DNA from: Vicia villosa
Taxonomy: Eukaryota; Streptophyta; Magnoliopsida; Fabales; Fabaceae
NCBI RefSeq assembly: GCF_029867415.1
Contig: NC_081183.1
Coordinates: forward strand, 69,324,678-69,388,677
Reading direction: 5' to 3'
Length of the DNA stretch: 64,000 nt
Shown here: positions 1 to 11,070 of the stretch, one piece after another
Layout: each line of letters starts with the position of its first letter
Numbering within the stretch: position 1 is the first letter of the stretch
Notes under the pieces: model-generated
What the model was told of the DNA's origin: nothing
Databases searched by the model: none
The model's input: the letters and a program-made list of their open reading frames with translations, nothing else
Translations under genes and position numbers: made by a program

Positions 1-129
1 TTAATTCGATTTGCATAGACTATATTGATTTAATTCGATTGGTTGTATGATCCTAACTATAGTCACGTTATCGTTTGCTTAATTCGTTATCGTGTCCGTT
101 TAATTCATGTTTGCTTAATTCATGAAACT
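1..129 (+). repeat. 5' LTR fragment, direct repeat of 3072-3200
   Basis: The segment matches 3072-3200 base for base by eye, then diverges abruptly: here AT-rich internal sequence follows, whereas the 3' LTR continues for about 330 bp more. The end of the 5' LTR and the primer-binding site are therefore missing. The left part lies outside the window. Confidence 0.85.
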
Positions 130-350
130 CGCAAATTCCTTTTTTAGAGTAAAATTCTAAAAGATTTCGACCCTAAAAAATTACAAATTCCTTTTTTTTC
201 TATTTTTAATTGATTTTTTACTGTTTTTATAGTGTCAGAAAATTCCAAAAAAATTCTCAAAATATTTATTTGTCTTCATTAGATTAAATTTTGTGCTTTT
301 GTATTTTTTTGAATTTATTTTAATCATATCTGTTCTTTCGTGTAAAAAAA
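130..350 (+). other. AT-rich leader before the Gag-like ORF
   Basis: This is A/T-rich non-coding sequence with poly-T and poly-A runs, directly before the ATG at 351. No primer-binding site is visible, as expected if it was lost with the LTR end. Confidence 0.5.
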
Positions 351-1181
351 ATGGGAGACTCATTGGATCAGTTGGCATATCTTATTAATTTGATGGAAGT
401 AAGAGAACATCAATCGTGCTATCAAAATTATATTCCACTTGCAATTTGCAATATTTGTTCTTCAAATTTTCATGGTAATGATGCATGTCCTATATTGTTA
501 GATACTAATTTTTGTGGTGAGGCCCAAATGGTAGGTGATCTTCAAGGACAATACTCATATATTGAAGAGCAGCCTATTTGGCCATATCAACAATTTCAAC
601 AAAATGCATCATTGAAAGCTGACACACAATCATATTTGGAAGAAATTATCAAGCAAATGGCTGAAAATAATAAGCGAATGACTGAAAATAATTTGCAATT
701 TCAACAACATATGCAATCTATGTTTCCAGTTAAAAAAGTCCAAGGTGAACAAATAATCTCAAGCGTCCATCAAATTCAAGATAACGTGATGTTTCATGAT
801 GATGTACAACCTGTTGGATCATTAGAGTTAACACGGTGTGATACCAATCTTGATGAATTTCCAGGTGAGCCCATTAAAACAATGTTTGTTTCATATGATG
901 AACTCATAGTAAGAAATAAAAATTCAAGTGAATGCATGAAAGAGATTATGCCACAAAATTTCTTGAAATCTGATTTGGATGAATTATATACTTCTCTTGA
1001 AGTAGATAACTCTCTTGAAATTTTTGCTTGTGAATGTGGCGTTTGTAATGTTTGTCTTGAGATTAGTGCAGCCATTTCAGGTAAAGATAGTTTGATACCG
1101 ACAACCACTTGTGCAGAAATTCTAGCAAATTCAACAACTCTTGAATTTGACACAAAAAATGTGGATTTTTGCCATAAGTAA
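351..1181 (+). CDS. Gag-like nucleocapsid protein of the pol-less element
   Basis: The ORF encodes 276 aa. Residues 33-46 form a zinc knuckle with the spacing CX2CX4HX4C, followed by proline; this is the nucleocapsid motif of Gag. Residues about 88-122 are rich in Gln, Asn, Glu and Met and look like the amphipathic or coiled-coil segment that follows the knuckle in Athila-type Gags. A second Cys cluster lies near residues 226-234 (CECGVCNVC). The N-terminal capsid part usual in Gag is missing, so the protein is either a truncated Gag or one specialised in non-autonomous elements. The ATG sits right after the leader. Reading continues in frame after the TAA at 1179-1181 for about 128 codons, but that stretch lacks recognisable domains. 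It would bind element RNA if expressed; function is inferred from the motif only. Confidence 0.55.
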   Translation: MGDSLDQLAYLINLMEVREHQSCYQNYIPLAICNICSSNFHGNDACPILLDTNFCGEAQMVGDLQGQYSYIEEQPIWPYQQFQQNASLKADTQSYLEEIIKQMAENNKRMTENNLQFQQHMQSMFPVKKVQGEQIISSVHQIQDNVMFHDDVQPVGSLELTRCDTNLDEFPGEPIKTMFVSYDELIVRNKNSSECMKEIMPQNFLKSDLDELYTSLEVDNSLEIFACECGVCNVCLEISAAISGKDSLIPTTTCAEILANSTTLEFDTKNVDFCHK

Positions 1182-2477
1182 CCATTGCCCATAGCAGAAA
1201 TTTTTTTGGCGAAAACTCTAATTAAGCAAAACAACATGGAGTTATCTTTCACCATTTGTGCATCTCTTCCACCTATTTCATCTGACTCACAAGCTAAATG
1301 TGGATTTTCTATTTTTCATACTTTTGTTATTGCAGGTTTACCATATGTGCTGACTATTCCTCCTAAGCCACCAGATTTTTTACTAATATCCAAGTTCACT
1401 TGCTATTTACTTTTTCCTATTTCATGTGTTCGTAGTGCAGAAAGGCCTCCACCAAAACCACCAGACATGAAAGCTACATTCCACCTTAACCCCTCGGGTG
1501 TGTTCTTTCCTTTCTCTCACTCTTATTTTATATTTATGTCCTTTCATTTAGGGCAATGCTTAGTTTAAGTGTGGGAGAGGGAATCGTGCGTTTTCTTTGT
1601 TTTTGTTAGTATTTTGTTTAATTTTAGTCAATAAAAAAAATAAAAATGCATCTTTTTGAAATTTCTAGGCTATAGACTAATTTGAGATTAGTTTGCGGAG
1701 ACTTGGGAAAAATTCACAAGATCGGTATTGTTTTAACACCTTAAGTCTCCTGCATATGGAAATCGATTTGAATTTTTTATTATGTTTTAGCCTTAAATTC
1801 TCATTCTCTGGCAGCTCTTGAGTAGTTTATTTCAGCAGTCGGCATCATCTCTCACACTCTTTACGCAGGGAAGCCGATGAATATAAGTGAATGTTCCGAA
1901 AAGAAAAAAAATAGAGAAAAGAAAAAGGTAATGCACTTTCTAAGTTTGGTGACCCTCACCCGGTCACTTAACCCAACGGTTGTGGAACCTTCAAGAAAAA
2001 GATTTCAAAACTCTTTGTTAGTTGGTTCAGTGGTTTCTGGTGCTGAACTTGGTAGGGAGGATTACGGTCCGATCCCCCGCAACTACAACTGAGTAAACAA
2101 AGGGTTATGCCGCGTAAGTACCAGAACCCCGTGCAGAAAAGGATCAGAGTCACTAACTGGTCGTCTTGCTATAAGTGTGTGGAGATAACGGGCTTAATGT
2201 GATTGCGCCTGAATGAAAAAGAGCCAAAAGGATGAGTAAGTTAGGCTATGGTATAATAATATGATTTGAATTGGTTTGTGTATTTAGGAGGCTTATGTCT
2301 GCATAACTGTGGTTAGTGTTCTTACGATATCCTTAGTGTGCAAGATTAGTACCTGTCGATGCAAACTTACTCAAAGAAGATTTGTAGCCTAGGATGAGTA
2401 ACGGTTGATGTATTTGTGCTTTCTTTGTTTTGTTTTTCATTTTGCTCGGAGTGCAAAAGTTCAAGTGTGGGAGAATT
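1182..2477 (+). other. Non-coding 3' internal region with two polypurine-tract-like sites
   Basis: No convincing coding sequence is seen. A first PPT-like run (AAGTGTGGGAGAGGG) lies at 1567-1581 and a second (AAGTGTGGGAGAA) at about 2463-2475. Only the second is followed by an LTR start (TGATCAGTGC). The stretch 1950-2160 mixes C-rich and A-rich sequence and is non-coding in all frames of useful length. Confidence 0.5.
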
Positions 2478-3535
2478 TGATCAGTGCATTTTGATGCACG
2501 TTCTTCCATGTTTGTGCTCAAGCATTTCTTCCATTTATTTTAATTATTTTTATGTTTTAATATGTTTTTATAATTTATTTTATTTTTAGCTTTATTTAAT
2601 TTTCGCACTTTATTTTTCAGCTTTAGCAGTCTTCACGGAAACGATCATAACTGGAGTTCTAGAAGTCTGATTGAGGTGTTCTAATAATCGCCGGAAAGCT
2701 AAGAGAAAGAGCTACAACTTTCGTGTTGGAGTCAAAGTCATATTCGGAGCGCATATTTTCCAGAATTTCATTTGAAGCTGCAACATTAGTTTTATTTAGT
2801 TTTGGATCGTTAGTTTTGGGCCTGGGTTATGTTTGTTTGACCCATTTGGGTTATGACCCGAATTATTGTTTCTCCTATTTACCTAGGTCTGGCCGCTAAT
2901 GTTCATTGTTACATTTTTATTATTCAAGAAATTATGAGTCAAGCTTGTACGAATTCCATGGAGAACTAATTCCTTTGAGACAAATTACTGTATTCAGGTT
3001 CCGACCTTGAGGTTATTATAATTATAATTCAGTTCTATTCCTTTCAATATTAATCTATGTCTCTTGTTTGCTTAATTCGATTTGCATAGACTATATTGAT
3101 TTAATTCGATTGGTTGTATGATCCTAACTATAGTCACGTTATCGTTTGCTTAATTCGTTATCGTGTCCGTTTAATTCATGTTTGCTTAATTCATGAAACT
3201 TAATCCCGCTTGCTTAATTCGGATAATAGGAACATACAACTTATACTATCAATTGCACTTGTCAATGGATATTATGATCAAATAGGAATAGATAATCCGC
3301 TTAGGAGGTTGGAATTACAATAATCAATGATAGATAGGAACCGAATCAGCAAATTGTCGTTTTAGCTTATTTTATAATCACTTATTTTAATCTCTTATTT
3401 TCTCTATTGTTCATAAATCGATCTAAAACCATAAACCACAATTTTATTTATATTAGTTAATAACAAAACAAGAATCCTTGTGATACGATACTTGAGTTAA
3501 TTTGTCGTCGTACTACGTTTTTTTGAAAACTACTC
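2478..3535 (+). repeat. 3' LTR of the pol-less Ty3/gypsy element
   Basis: It starts with TG immediately after the polypurine tract and contains the 129-bp segment shared with the 5' LTR remnant. Its right end is uncertain; Ogre-like repeat sequence is apparent from about 3560. It includes a segment at 2645-2760 (ATAACTGGAGTTCTAGAAGT) that recurs in a different element near 59453. Confidence 0.65.
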
Positions 3536-3559
3536 GTTTTTTATCTTCATAAAGACGGT

Positions 3560-4920
3560 TCATACGCCAGGATTTCCCCAAGCAGGTTAACAAATGGTAG
3601 TCTTCCTCGGGAATATAGTTTGTTTACTTTTGGAAATCCCCAGCAAGTCAGCAAAAGGTAATCTCCCTCAAGGAGTTAGTTCGTTCACTTTCACTGTTAC
3701 TCCCAAGCAAGTTAACCAACGGCAATAGTTTGTTCACTTTTGGGATTCCCCAACCGAGACTCCCCGGCAGATCGATAGTTGGCAATCTTCTCCAAGGATA
3801 CAGTTTGTCCACTTTTGAATTTCCCCACAGAGTCAACAAATGCCAATCTTCTTCAAGAAGATAGTTCGCTTCGCTTAAAGATTCCTCAACAAAGTTGACA
3901 AATGGCAGTCCTTCTCAAAAAAGACAGTCTGTTCCCCTAGCAGTCGACGAATGGTAGTTTCTTGTCAAGAAACATTTTGTCCACTTCCATGGTGTTCATC
4001 CCCACTAGAGTTGACAAATGGCAGTTTTCCTCTTGGAAAACAGTTTATCAACTCCCCAAGCCGAGTTGACAAATGGTAGTCTTCCTCTGGAAGATAGTTT
4101 GTCCTCATGGAATTGACAAATGGTAGTCTTCCTCCGGAAGATAGTTTGTCCTCATGGAATTGACAAATGGTAGTCTTCCTCTGGAAGACAGTTTGTCCTC
4201 ATGGAATTGACAAATGGTAGTCTTCCTCTGGAAGACAGTTTGTCCTCATGGAATTGACAAATGGTAGTCTTCCTCCGGAAGATAGTTTGTCCTCATGGAA
4301 TTGACAAATGGTAGTCTTCCTCTGGAAGACAGTTTCTCCTCATGGAATTGACAAATGGTAGTCTTCCTCCAGAAGATAGTTTGTCCTCATGGAATTGACA
4401 AATGGTAGTCTTCCTCCGGAAGATAGTTTGTCCTCATGGAATTGACAAATGATAGTCTTCCTCCGGAAGATAGTTTGTCCTCATGGAATTGACAGATGGT
4501 AGTCTTCCTCTAAAAGATAGTTTGTCCAGTTTTGGATCTCCTCGGCAAGGATCGACAGATGGTAGTCTTCCTCCGGAAGATAGTTTGTCCACTTTTGGAG
4601 CTGGCAAATGGTAGTCTTCCTCCGTAAGATAGTTTGTTCACCTCCAAAATTTCCCCAGCAGATCGACAAATGGTAGTCTTCCCTCGAAAGATAGTTTGTC
4701 CACTTTTGAAATTGACAGATGGTACTCTTCCTTCGGAAGATAGTTTGTTCACCTCCAAGATCTCCTCAGCAGATCGACAAATGGTAGTCTTCCTCCAGAA
4801 GATAGTTTGTCCACTTTTGGAGTTGACAGATGGTAGTCTTCCTCTGGAAGATAGTTTGTTCACCTCCAAGATTTCCTCAGCATAAGTCGATGAATGGTAG
4901 TTTTCTTCCCGAAAACAATT
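3560..4920 (+). repeat. Degenerate minisatellite, core unit 47 bp
   Basis: The core is nine consecutive units with an exact 47-bp period, starting at 4112, 4159, 4206, 4253, 4300, 4347, 4394, 4441 and 4488. Each contains GACAAATGGTAGTCTTCC. Flanking units (3560-4111 and 4535-4920) are longer and more diverged, with inserts such as 'ccacttttggag' and 'cacctccaag'. Each core unit contains TCTTCC-N3-GGAAGA, a short hairpin. ORFs crossing the block are repeat artefacts. Confidence 0.9.
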
Positions 4921-5465
4921 CGTCCACTTTCAAGCAAAGTCATTAGCTCCTCAAAAGGACGCATGATCATATGGCATTTCTTCGAAGACATCACATTGAA
5001 GGGAAGTATGATAAAGTTTCTTATCAACCATCAAATGGCATCTCTCCAACGGACATTGGTGAGAAGTTTGATGAGGAAACGTACCCTTGGAAATTTTCTC
5101 TTTATCTGAGATATTGTCCAAAATCACAACTGAGACCAGTTTCGCGATTGGACATCCGAAACGAGGGGAGGTTGTTTACCTTTTTCTAAGTATCAACACT
5201 TAGTTAAAGAAGATGGATCACGCATTTTACATTGCCATCCATTCACCAGAATTCGCATAACACATTTCTACAGGAGTTTGTATCCCTATCCCTCGCCAAG
5301 TGCGACAATGGGATCAAGTCATGCACAAGGATTTTATTATCGCTGCGACATCTCAAGGACGCCCAAAATTCGGGCATTCTTTGGTATTTAAGTCTCTTTC
5401 ACACAGAAGAAATCAAGATGTCAATCTTTCTCCCTCCAGATGAAATAAACTTAAATAGGGGCATC
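4921..5465 (+). other. Ogre-like 3' internal sequence and polypurine tract
   Basis: This is non-repetitive sequence between the minisatellite and the LTR, ending with a purine run (AAATAGGGGC, about 5454-5463) that should be the plus-strand primer. Open frames here have no recognisable domain. Confidence 0.5.
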
Positions 5466-7014
5466 TATCATACCCTAATTTTGACCCCCCCTGAGATTTC
5501 ACACCTCCAGACATTTCATCAGCTCAAGACAGGTACACAAAGCAGTCAGCTGTTTATCTGTTACTCAATCGAGGATGTTCAAAAGCAAAGGGAGTTCAGG
5601 AAAAGGATCAATCAATATGAGAATAATCTCTAAGACAATCACAAGACCCAAATGATTTATTCATTCACCTATGATTGATTAGACACCAGTCGTCAAGACT
5701 CAGGTTTGCTTAGATCACCAGACTAGGGTTTTGAGCCCTTCAAGGACCGAAATCAGGGACCACATTTGGGAAACCCTAAAAAGCACAAAGACATAAATCA
5801 AAGGATTCAATCATCTCCAAATGATCCATATGAAAATATCCACTAGGCATTGTACTTCAATTCAAGATCTACAGTCATCATTTTCATCTAGCTTACAATT
5901 AGGTTTTTTGACCTAATTCTCCTGGACAATTGACTTTTAATCAGGACATGGATCCACAACTCAAAAACATGACTCAAGAACTTCCATTACCTCAATAAAA
6001 TCCATTCACACCATTCATTTGAGGAGGAGAACTTGATTCATCACAAAAATCCAAGATTTCACTTCATTTGGAAAAAGTCAATTGTACGAGATCACCTTTG
6101 ACTTTTAGGGTTTTGGGTCAAACCATGACTTTTAAAGATCAATATCATCAACATGTGATTATTGAAGTCATTTGACCAAGGAAAATCAAGAAAATTCATT
6201 AAAGATCAAAAAGTCAACAAAAAATCAAACTAGGGCATTTTGACCTGGTTCATGGATCTCAAAATTTCACCTACACAACTCAAAAAACTTCCAACATGAA
6301 AGTTGTAGATCTCACAAAATAAAACAACTTCTCACATTGGAACTTTTTTCAAGAGATCAATCATTTAAGAGATATAAGCTTTGGAAGTTATAGGTCATAA
6401 AAACTTAGAAAAATTCTAAGTGTTTTTAAGCTAGTTTTCTTCAAACTTTGGGCCCATTTTACATATTTTTCCCAAATGATTTTGAAGAAACTCCAAACTA
6501 ATGAATTGAAGTACATGTTAGGGGATTTCCAAATTGTGTTCAACCTTCTCCAAATTCATTTTGAGCTAAGAGTTATGATTGTTTAAAGTTGGGCTCAAGG
6601 AGTAAAATTATAGGTCATGTACAATTTTGAAACTTTGCAAATTTGTGCAAATAACTCTACTAATTGATGCTACATGACCCATAACATATCAGTAGAGATA
6701 CCATACATTCATTTTCACCATGGCATAAGGATTAGAGAATATTCCCAAAACAAGAACATGTGATTATGTAATGATTACATTTGGGAAATTTATGGCCAAG
6801 TGGTGAATCATCAAAGGCATCTCTTCCCAGCCAATTGGAACACTTATCTGCATCAGAATTGTCCCCTAAGATCAGAAGAGATTAATGGATGGGGAACTAG
6901 CTCAAATTTGCAATGATTACATTTTAGAGATTCTTTGAATTTCTTCATGGCCAAGAAACCAAAGTGACTTCATTAAGCACGCTCACTCTTCCAATTTGTA
7001 CTGAGCTCTTTGCC

Positions 7015-7022
7015 TATAAATA
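7015..7022 (+). promoter_or_regulatory. TATA box of the Ogre-like LTR
   Basis: TATAAATA stands about 1.55 kb into the LTR, in a GC-moderate context (GCCTATAAATATAAG). The related LTR fragment has the same element at 49903-49910, which supports a conserved promoter. Confidence 0.6.
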
Positions 7023-7978
7023 TAAGTGTCTTCCTCAGTAATAGGCACACCAAAGCAACTCCAATTCTTGCTTTCTTCTTCTTCTTCCTCTCACACTTAG
7101 GTTTTTCAAAGGTTCTTTGGCAAGAAGACTCGGGTTCTTCAAACCAGAGCTCTTCCTTTGAAACTAAGTGTTCAAACCTCTCAAGGGGGTCCATTAGAAG
7201 TGATCCAAACACCTAGAACACTTCTGTAAGTGCAAGAACACCATCTTCACTTTCAATTTGGAGCAAAGTCAGTTGGAGGTTTGTAGAACAATTCAGAGGG
7301 TGTCAAGCAAGTTTAAGCATTCAAACACATTCCTTAGGGTGTAGTGAAGCTATCCAGATGGTCGCAGCTCATCTGTAAGTGCAAAATCACCATCTTCCAA
7401 TTCTACTTGAAGCTCAAGCAAGAGGGGTCGAGTAGATTAATTCAGAGGTATTCAAAGCAATTTAAGTGCCCAGATAGCATCAACAAGGTCCCAGGAAGTT
7501 TTTGCAATCATTCATTCAAAGCCAGAAGCTCTCCACCATCACCACGACCTTCAGTTTCAGAGGTAAGTTTTTGAACTCCACCTCTTTAATTCGTGCACTT
7601 ATTTTGTTAAAACTCAATATCATCTCACTCAGCATCATCAGAGGATTAAAAACCCTCTATCATCATTCATTTATTCATCGTATCCATCATTTAATTTCAA
7701 ATTTAGGGTTTATGTGTTCTTAGAGTTCATGCTGAAATTCTTTAGAAACCTTTAAAATAAATGAATTCTGAGCCTATAATCATGTTCCTCGTTTAAAAAC
7801 GAGCAAGTTTGACATTTGGATCATTCAAAATGGTTGAGAATTGAGAGAGTTCAGAAATTCAAAATGGGAGAGCTTGAGGTTGAAGACGATGATGGTGATG
7901 GCGCCATTTTTTCAAATTCTTAGGCCTGGGTTTAAAATATATTTAGTGGTGTGTGTGTTACTTACGAATTCATCGTAA

Positions 7979-8041
7979 TGTCCCAATGGTTACAACGCGC
8001 GTCCTAACTCTCTTGTTTCCTTAGGTCTGGGGTCCGATCCC
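7979..8041 (+). other. tRNA-like module 1 in the Ogre-like LTR
   Basis: An A-box-like TGTCCCAATGGT (7979-7990) is followed by a B-box-like GGTCCGATCCC (8031-8041), one base off the consensus. The spacing fits a tRNA with a long variable arm. It is probably a tRNA- or SINE-derived relic, not a functional tRNA; a clear cloverleaf was not established. Confidence 0.35.
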
Positions 8042-8132
8042 CCCTCAGACCTTTTGGTTTGTTTTACTTTTCAAAACATTTTCAATACTTGTTTTCATAT
8101 ATTATCACATGCCTGCCATATACTATCAGTCA

Positions 8133-8215
8133 ACACGCGTGGCTCAGTTGGTTGTTATTTTGATTGGCAACTTCAAGGGTGTGGGTTCAAACCATGGTGG
8201 AGACAAAAACCTTTT
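8133..8215 (+). other. tRNA-like module 2 in the Ogre-like LTR
   Basis: TGGCTCAGTTGG (8140-8151) fits the pol III A box and GGTTCAAACC (8184-8193) fits most of the B box. Their starts are 44 bp apart, which is the tRNA spacing. A T-run (about 8213-8220) follows as a possible terminator. The T-stem pairing is poor, so this is called tRNA-like only. Confidence 0.4.
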
Positions 8216-9006
8216 TTTTATCACTTGTTCATTCCATTTTCTTTACAACTTCACACAATTAATTCACCTATCAAATTAAATCATTTTCTCTTGATTTTTC
8301 ATATACTTCTCATTTAATATATCTATTTTGAGAATATCCAAAAAAATCACAAAAAATATATTATTTTAATATATTTTAATTAGGTTTAAAATCACATATT
8401 TTAAGTATGTTTTAATACTTTAAAATAAAATTTTCATTTGATTTTCAAAACCTAATCCCTTGTAAATATTGTTGTGGTAAAACCCTAATTATTTAGGTCT
8501 TAATTAGACATAGACTTTGTATTTATCTTAATTAAGTTGATTTTTGTCAATTTTTAAACTGTTTTCAAACGTCGATCAAACAGACGATCAAGGTTTTCAG
8601 ACAACAAAACCTTGTATCATTTCACATCATCATTCAACTGTTTTTTTCATAAATAGTAAATCAAAGAAACCCAACACCTTTTTCTTTTCATAGTTTATTT
8701 TTCAAAACTGTATTTACAAAATCTTCTCATCTGTTTTCAAAACAATCTTCTGGTATTTGAAGGGCAATATTCCCGGTGAAACTCTTCAGATACCTATGTG
8801 ACCTAGTGTCCATATTCACTTCTTCTGTTTTAAATAAAATATTCAACTGTTTACAATTCAACCTTCAACTGTTGCCAATAAATAATAAAGCTACTGGTAA
8901 GGCTTTGTACATACATCTTCAAAGGCCTTCACTCCATCCAGGTTAGGCTTTATAGCTTTCAATTTACAAGCTTTCATTTAAATTACTGTCAAATATATAC
9001 TGTATT

Positions 9007-9043
<37 letters not shown>

Positions 9044-9349
9044 TAGAACTCCGTCTGAGTACAACCTTAGGACAAATAAACTATATATATTATAGGACTA
9101 TGGCCTAGGATTGAGAATGTCTTCCCGGTGAAGGCTCTTTCCTAATTAGAGATCTTTAGTTCAAACCTCAAGATGAATTATTCCCGGTGAAACAGTTTGA
9201 AAAAAGCCTTAGAACCAAAATAGGATACATCCACCCAAGAGGAATTATTCTCGGTGAAACCTCTTACCCATTTACTTAGAGCCAAAATAAGTTCAAAACC
9301 ACATAACTTTCTCTTGTGCTATAACAAGGACCCTCGATGACCCTCGATT

Positions 9350-11070
9350 AGCCTCCTCTTGGGCTTTGTACAAGGACCCACAGGCTTCTTAAAAGCATAT
9401 TCCCAGCTTCCTCTTGAGCTTGTATACAAGGACCCATCAGGTTTCTTATAAACATAGGAACATGTCTTTAGTCACCTTTTAGCCTACCCTGGTGAGTTTC
9501 TTCTATTCTTAAAACCAGACTTTAAACAAGCTAAGAATGTCTCAATCTCAGTACTGAGTTCACCTTTTGGAATGAGAGACATGGACAGTCTCTGTCACCT
9601 TTATCTTTACCCTCCAATAATTTTCTTCCTTAGCAGAGTCTAGGTTCCACATCTGTCTATCCTCAGTCAGAGTCAGCCTTAATCTTAGGCTTTAAACAAG
9701 AAGTCTCAATTAATCCTTTCATCCTTTCATAATCAATAGAGTCCACCCAATAATTCTTTAAGCAAAAATCCCTGAAAAGGGTTAGCCTCCAAAAATTAAG
9801 CTTTTAAAAGATAAACTCTCCAACAGAGTAAACCCCTGGAAAGGGTCAGCCTCCAAAATCACTCCTTTAAATCCAAATTCCCTGGAAAGGGTTAGCTTCC
9901 AAAATCATCTTTCAAACCTTCAAAAATCTTCATTAGAGTCTAGGTCAATCACTTAAACAAATTCCCTGGTAGAGTCAATCTTCAAACCTGGGTCTTTCAT
10001 TCATCAATCCCTACTTAACAAGAGCCCAATCCCCAGAAGGACAACCTTTAGTCTCTAAACAATAGAGTAATCCTCAATAGAGTCAAAAATCCCCTCTAAG
10101 TCTAAAGATCCCACACTGGTAGATCTTTCCCCATTTAAGAGTCAGCCTCAACCTTGGGCTTTGTACAAGGCACATACTCCCCTTAGAGTCAAAACCCTAC
10201 TCATAGGTATTCCCCTATCCAGAGTCAGCCACAACCTTGGGCTTTGTACAAGGAAGATAATAGAGTCTCCCCAGTGAGTCCTTCCCCATCAAGTAGCCAC
10301 AACCTTGGGCTTTGTACAAGGCAGATAAACCACATTTCCCGTGTCAAAAGATTCCTAACCTCCAGGATCTTTTCCCCAAAGAGTCATCCATACTCAATTT
10401 CCTCAACATTCAGCCACAACATTGGGCTTCATACAAGGCAGAAAATAATAACTTCCCTAGCTAAGAGTCAGCCACAACCTTGGGCTTCATACAAGGAACA
10501 AAATAAACACTCTCCAGCTAGAGTCAGCCTCAATTCTGGGCTTTGTACAGAACACAAAATTTCTTAGTTTAAGTTAATTTCCAGTGGAGTCATCTCCCAG
10601 GGTCAATAAAATCAATCAAAAAGCCTCAAGCTTGGGCCTCATACAAGCCAGCTAAAATCAAATCTTTCATACAGTAGATAGACATAGCTTATCTCTATAG
10701 AGAGATATTTCTCCTATCTCACCATATTCAAACAAACAGACAAACAAACATTTACATTTCAATTTTAATCATTCTCCCATTTAGGATTTTGAAATACATG
10801 CTTTGGCAAGTTAACCCAGGCATGTGTAACTTTCCCTAATCTGGTTGAGAATCTTTCTTTCATTCAAGAGACATTTAACTGGTATACTTGCACATACACA
10901 AGTAAGGTCCCTCTCTTAATGAAATGAATTCAGCTTTTCTTTCACTTTAAATGTTTCTGGTGGAATAGTAGAAATACCTCTCTGTAAAGATGATTTCATG
11001 TCTCTTTACCGTAAACAGAGATTTAATTCAAGCTTCAACCTTGAGCTTCAAGCAAGGCACCAAAAATAAT
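9350..11070 (+). repeat. Interspersed repeat CTTGGGCTTTGTACAAGG, about ten copies
   Basis: Copies or variants are seen near 9358, 9408, 10158, 10232, 10302, 10421, 10477, 10529, 10629 and 11038, separated by unrelated lengths of sequence that often contain 'AGAGTCAGCC'. Most copies have CCTTG at one end and CAAGG at the other, an imperfect palindrome. Confidence 0.7.

Larger units (their letters stand above)
1..3540 (+). mobile_element. Partial pol-less Ty3/gypsy (Athila/Tat-like) LTR retrotransposon
   Basis: Bases 1-129 are repeated without visible change at 3072-3200, inside the 3' LTR, so they are the remnant of the 5' LTR. Between them lie a Gag-like ORF, about 1.3 kb of non-coding sequence, a polypurine tract and an LTR start (TG at 2478). 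No protease, RT, RNase H or integrase is visible, so the element was non-autonomous or lost pol. It follows Ogre-like internal repeats on the right, which suggests it inserted into that older element. The exact 3' end (about 3520-3540) is inferred, since no TSD can be checked. Confidence 0.7.

Noticed and set aside
1185..1568. 127-aa ORF in frame after the Gag-like ORF
   Set aside because: It starts without an ATG after a stop and shows no domain; kept only as a remark under the Gag-like ORF.
4481..4885. ORFs of 62-119 aa on both strands with repeated peptides
   Set aside because: They are frames across the 47-bp minisatellite; the repeat explains the open frame.
3560..4920. CRISPR-like regular repeat spacing
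   Set aside because: Units are contiguous minisatellite copies with no unique spacers, in a plant genome.
5232..5633. 133-aa ORF at the internal/LTR border of the Ogre-like element
   Set aside because: It crosses the polypurine tract and LTR start, which a gene would not do.
8133..8215. Functional tRNA gene
   Set aside because: A and B boxes fit but the T-stem pairing is poor and the module lies in an LTR; reported only as tRNA-like.
10244..10567. 107-aa ORF in the Ogre-like LTR
   Set aside because: It is produced by the interspersed CTTGGGCTTTGTACAAGG repeats.
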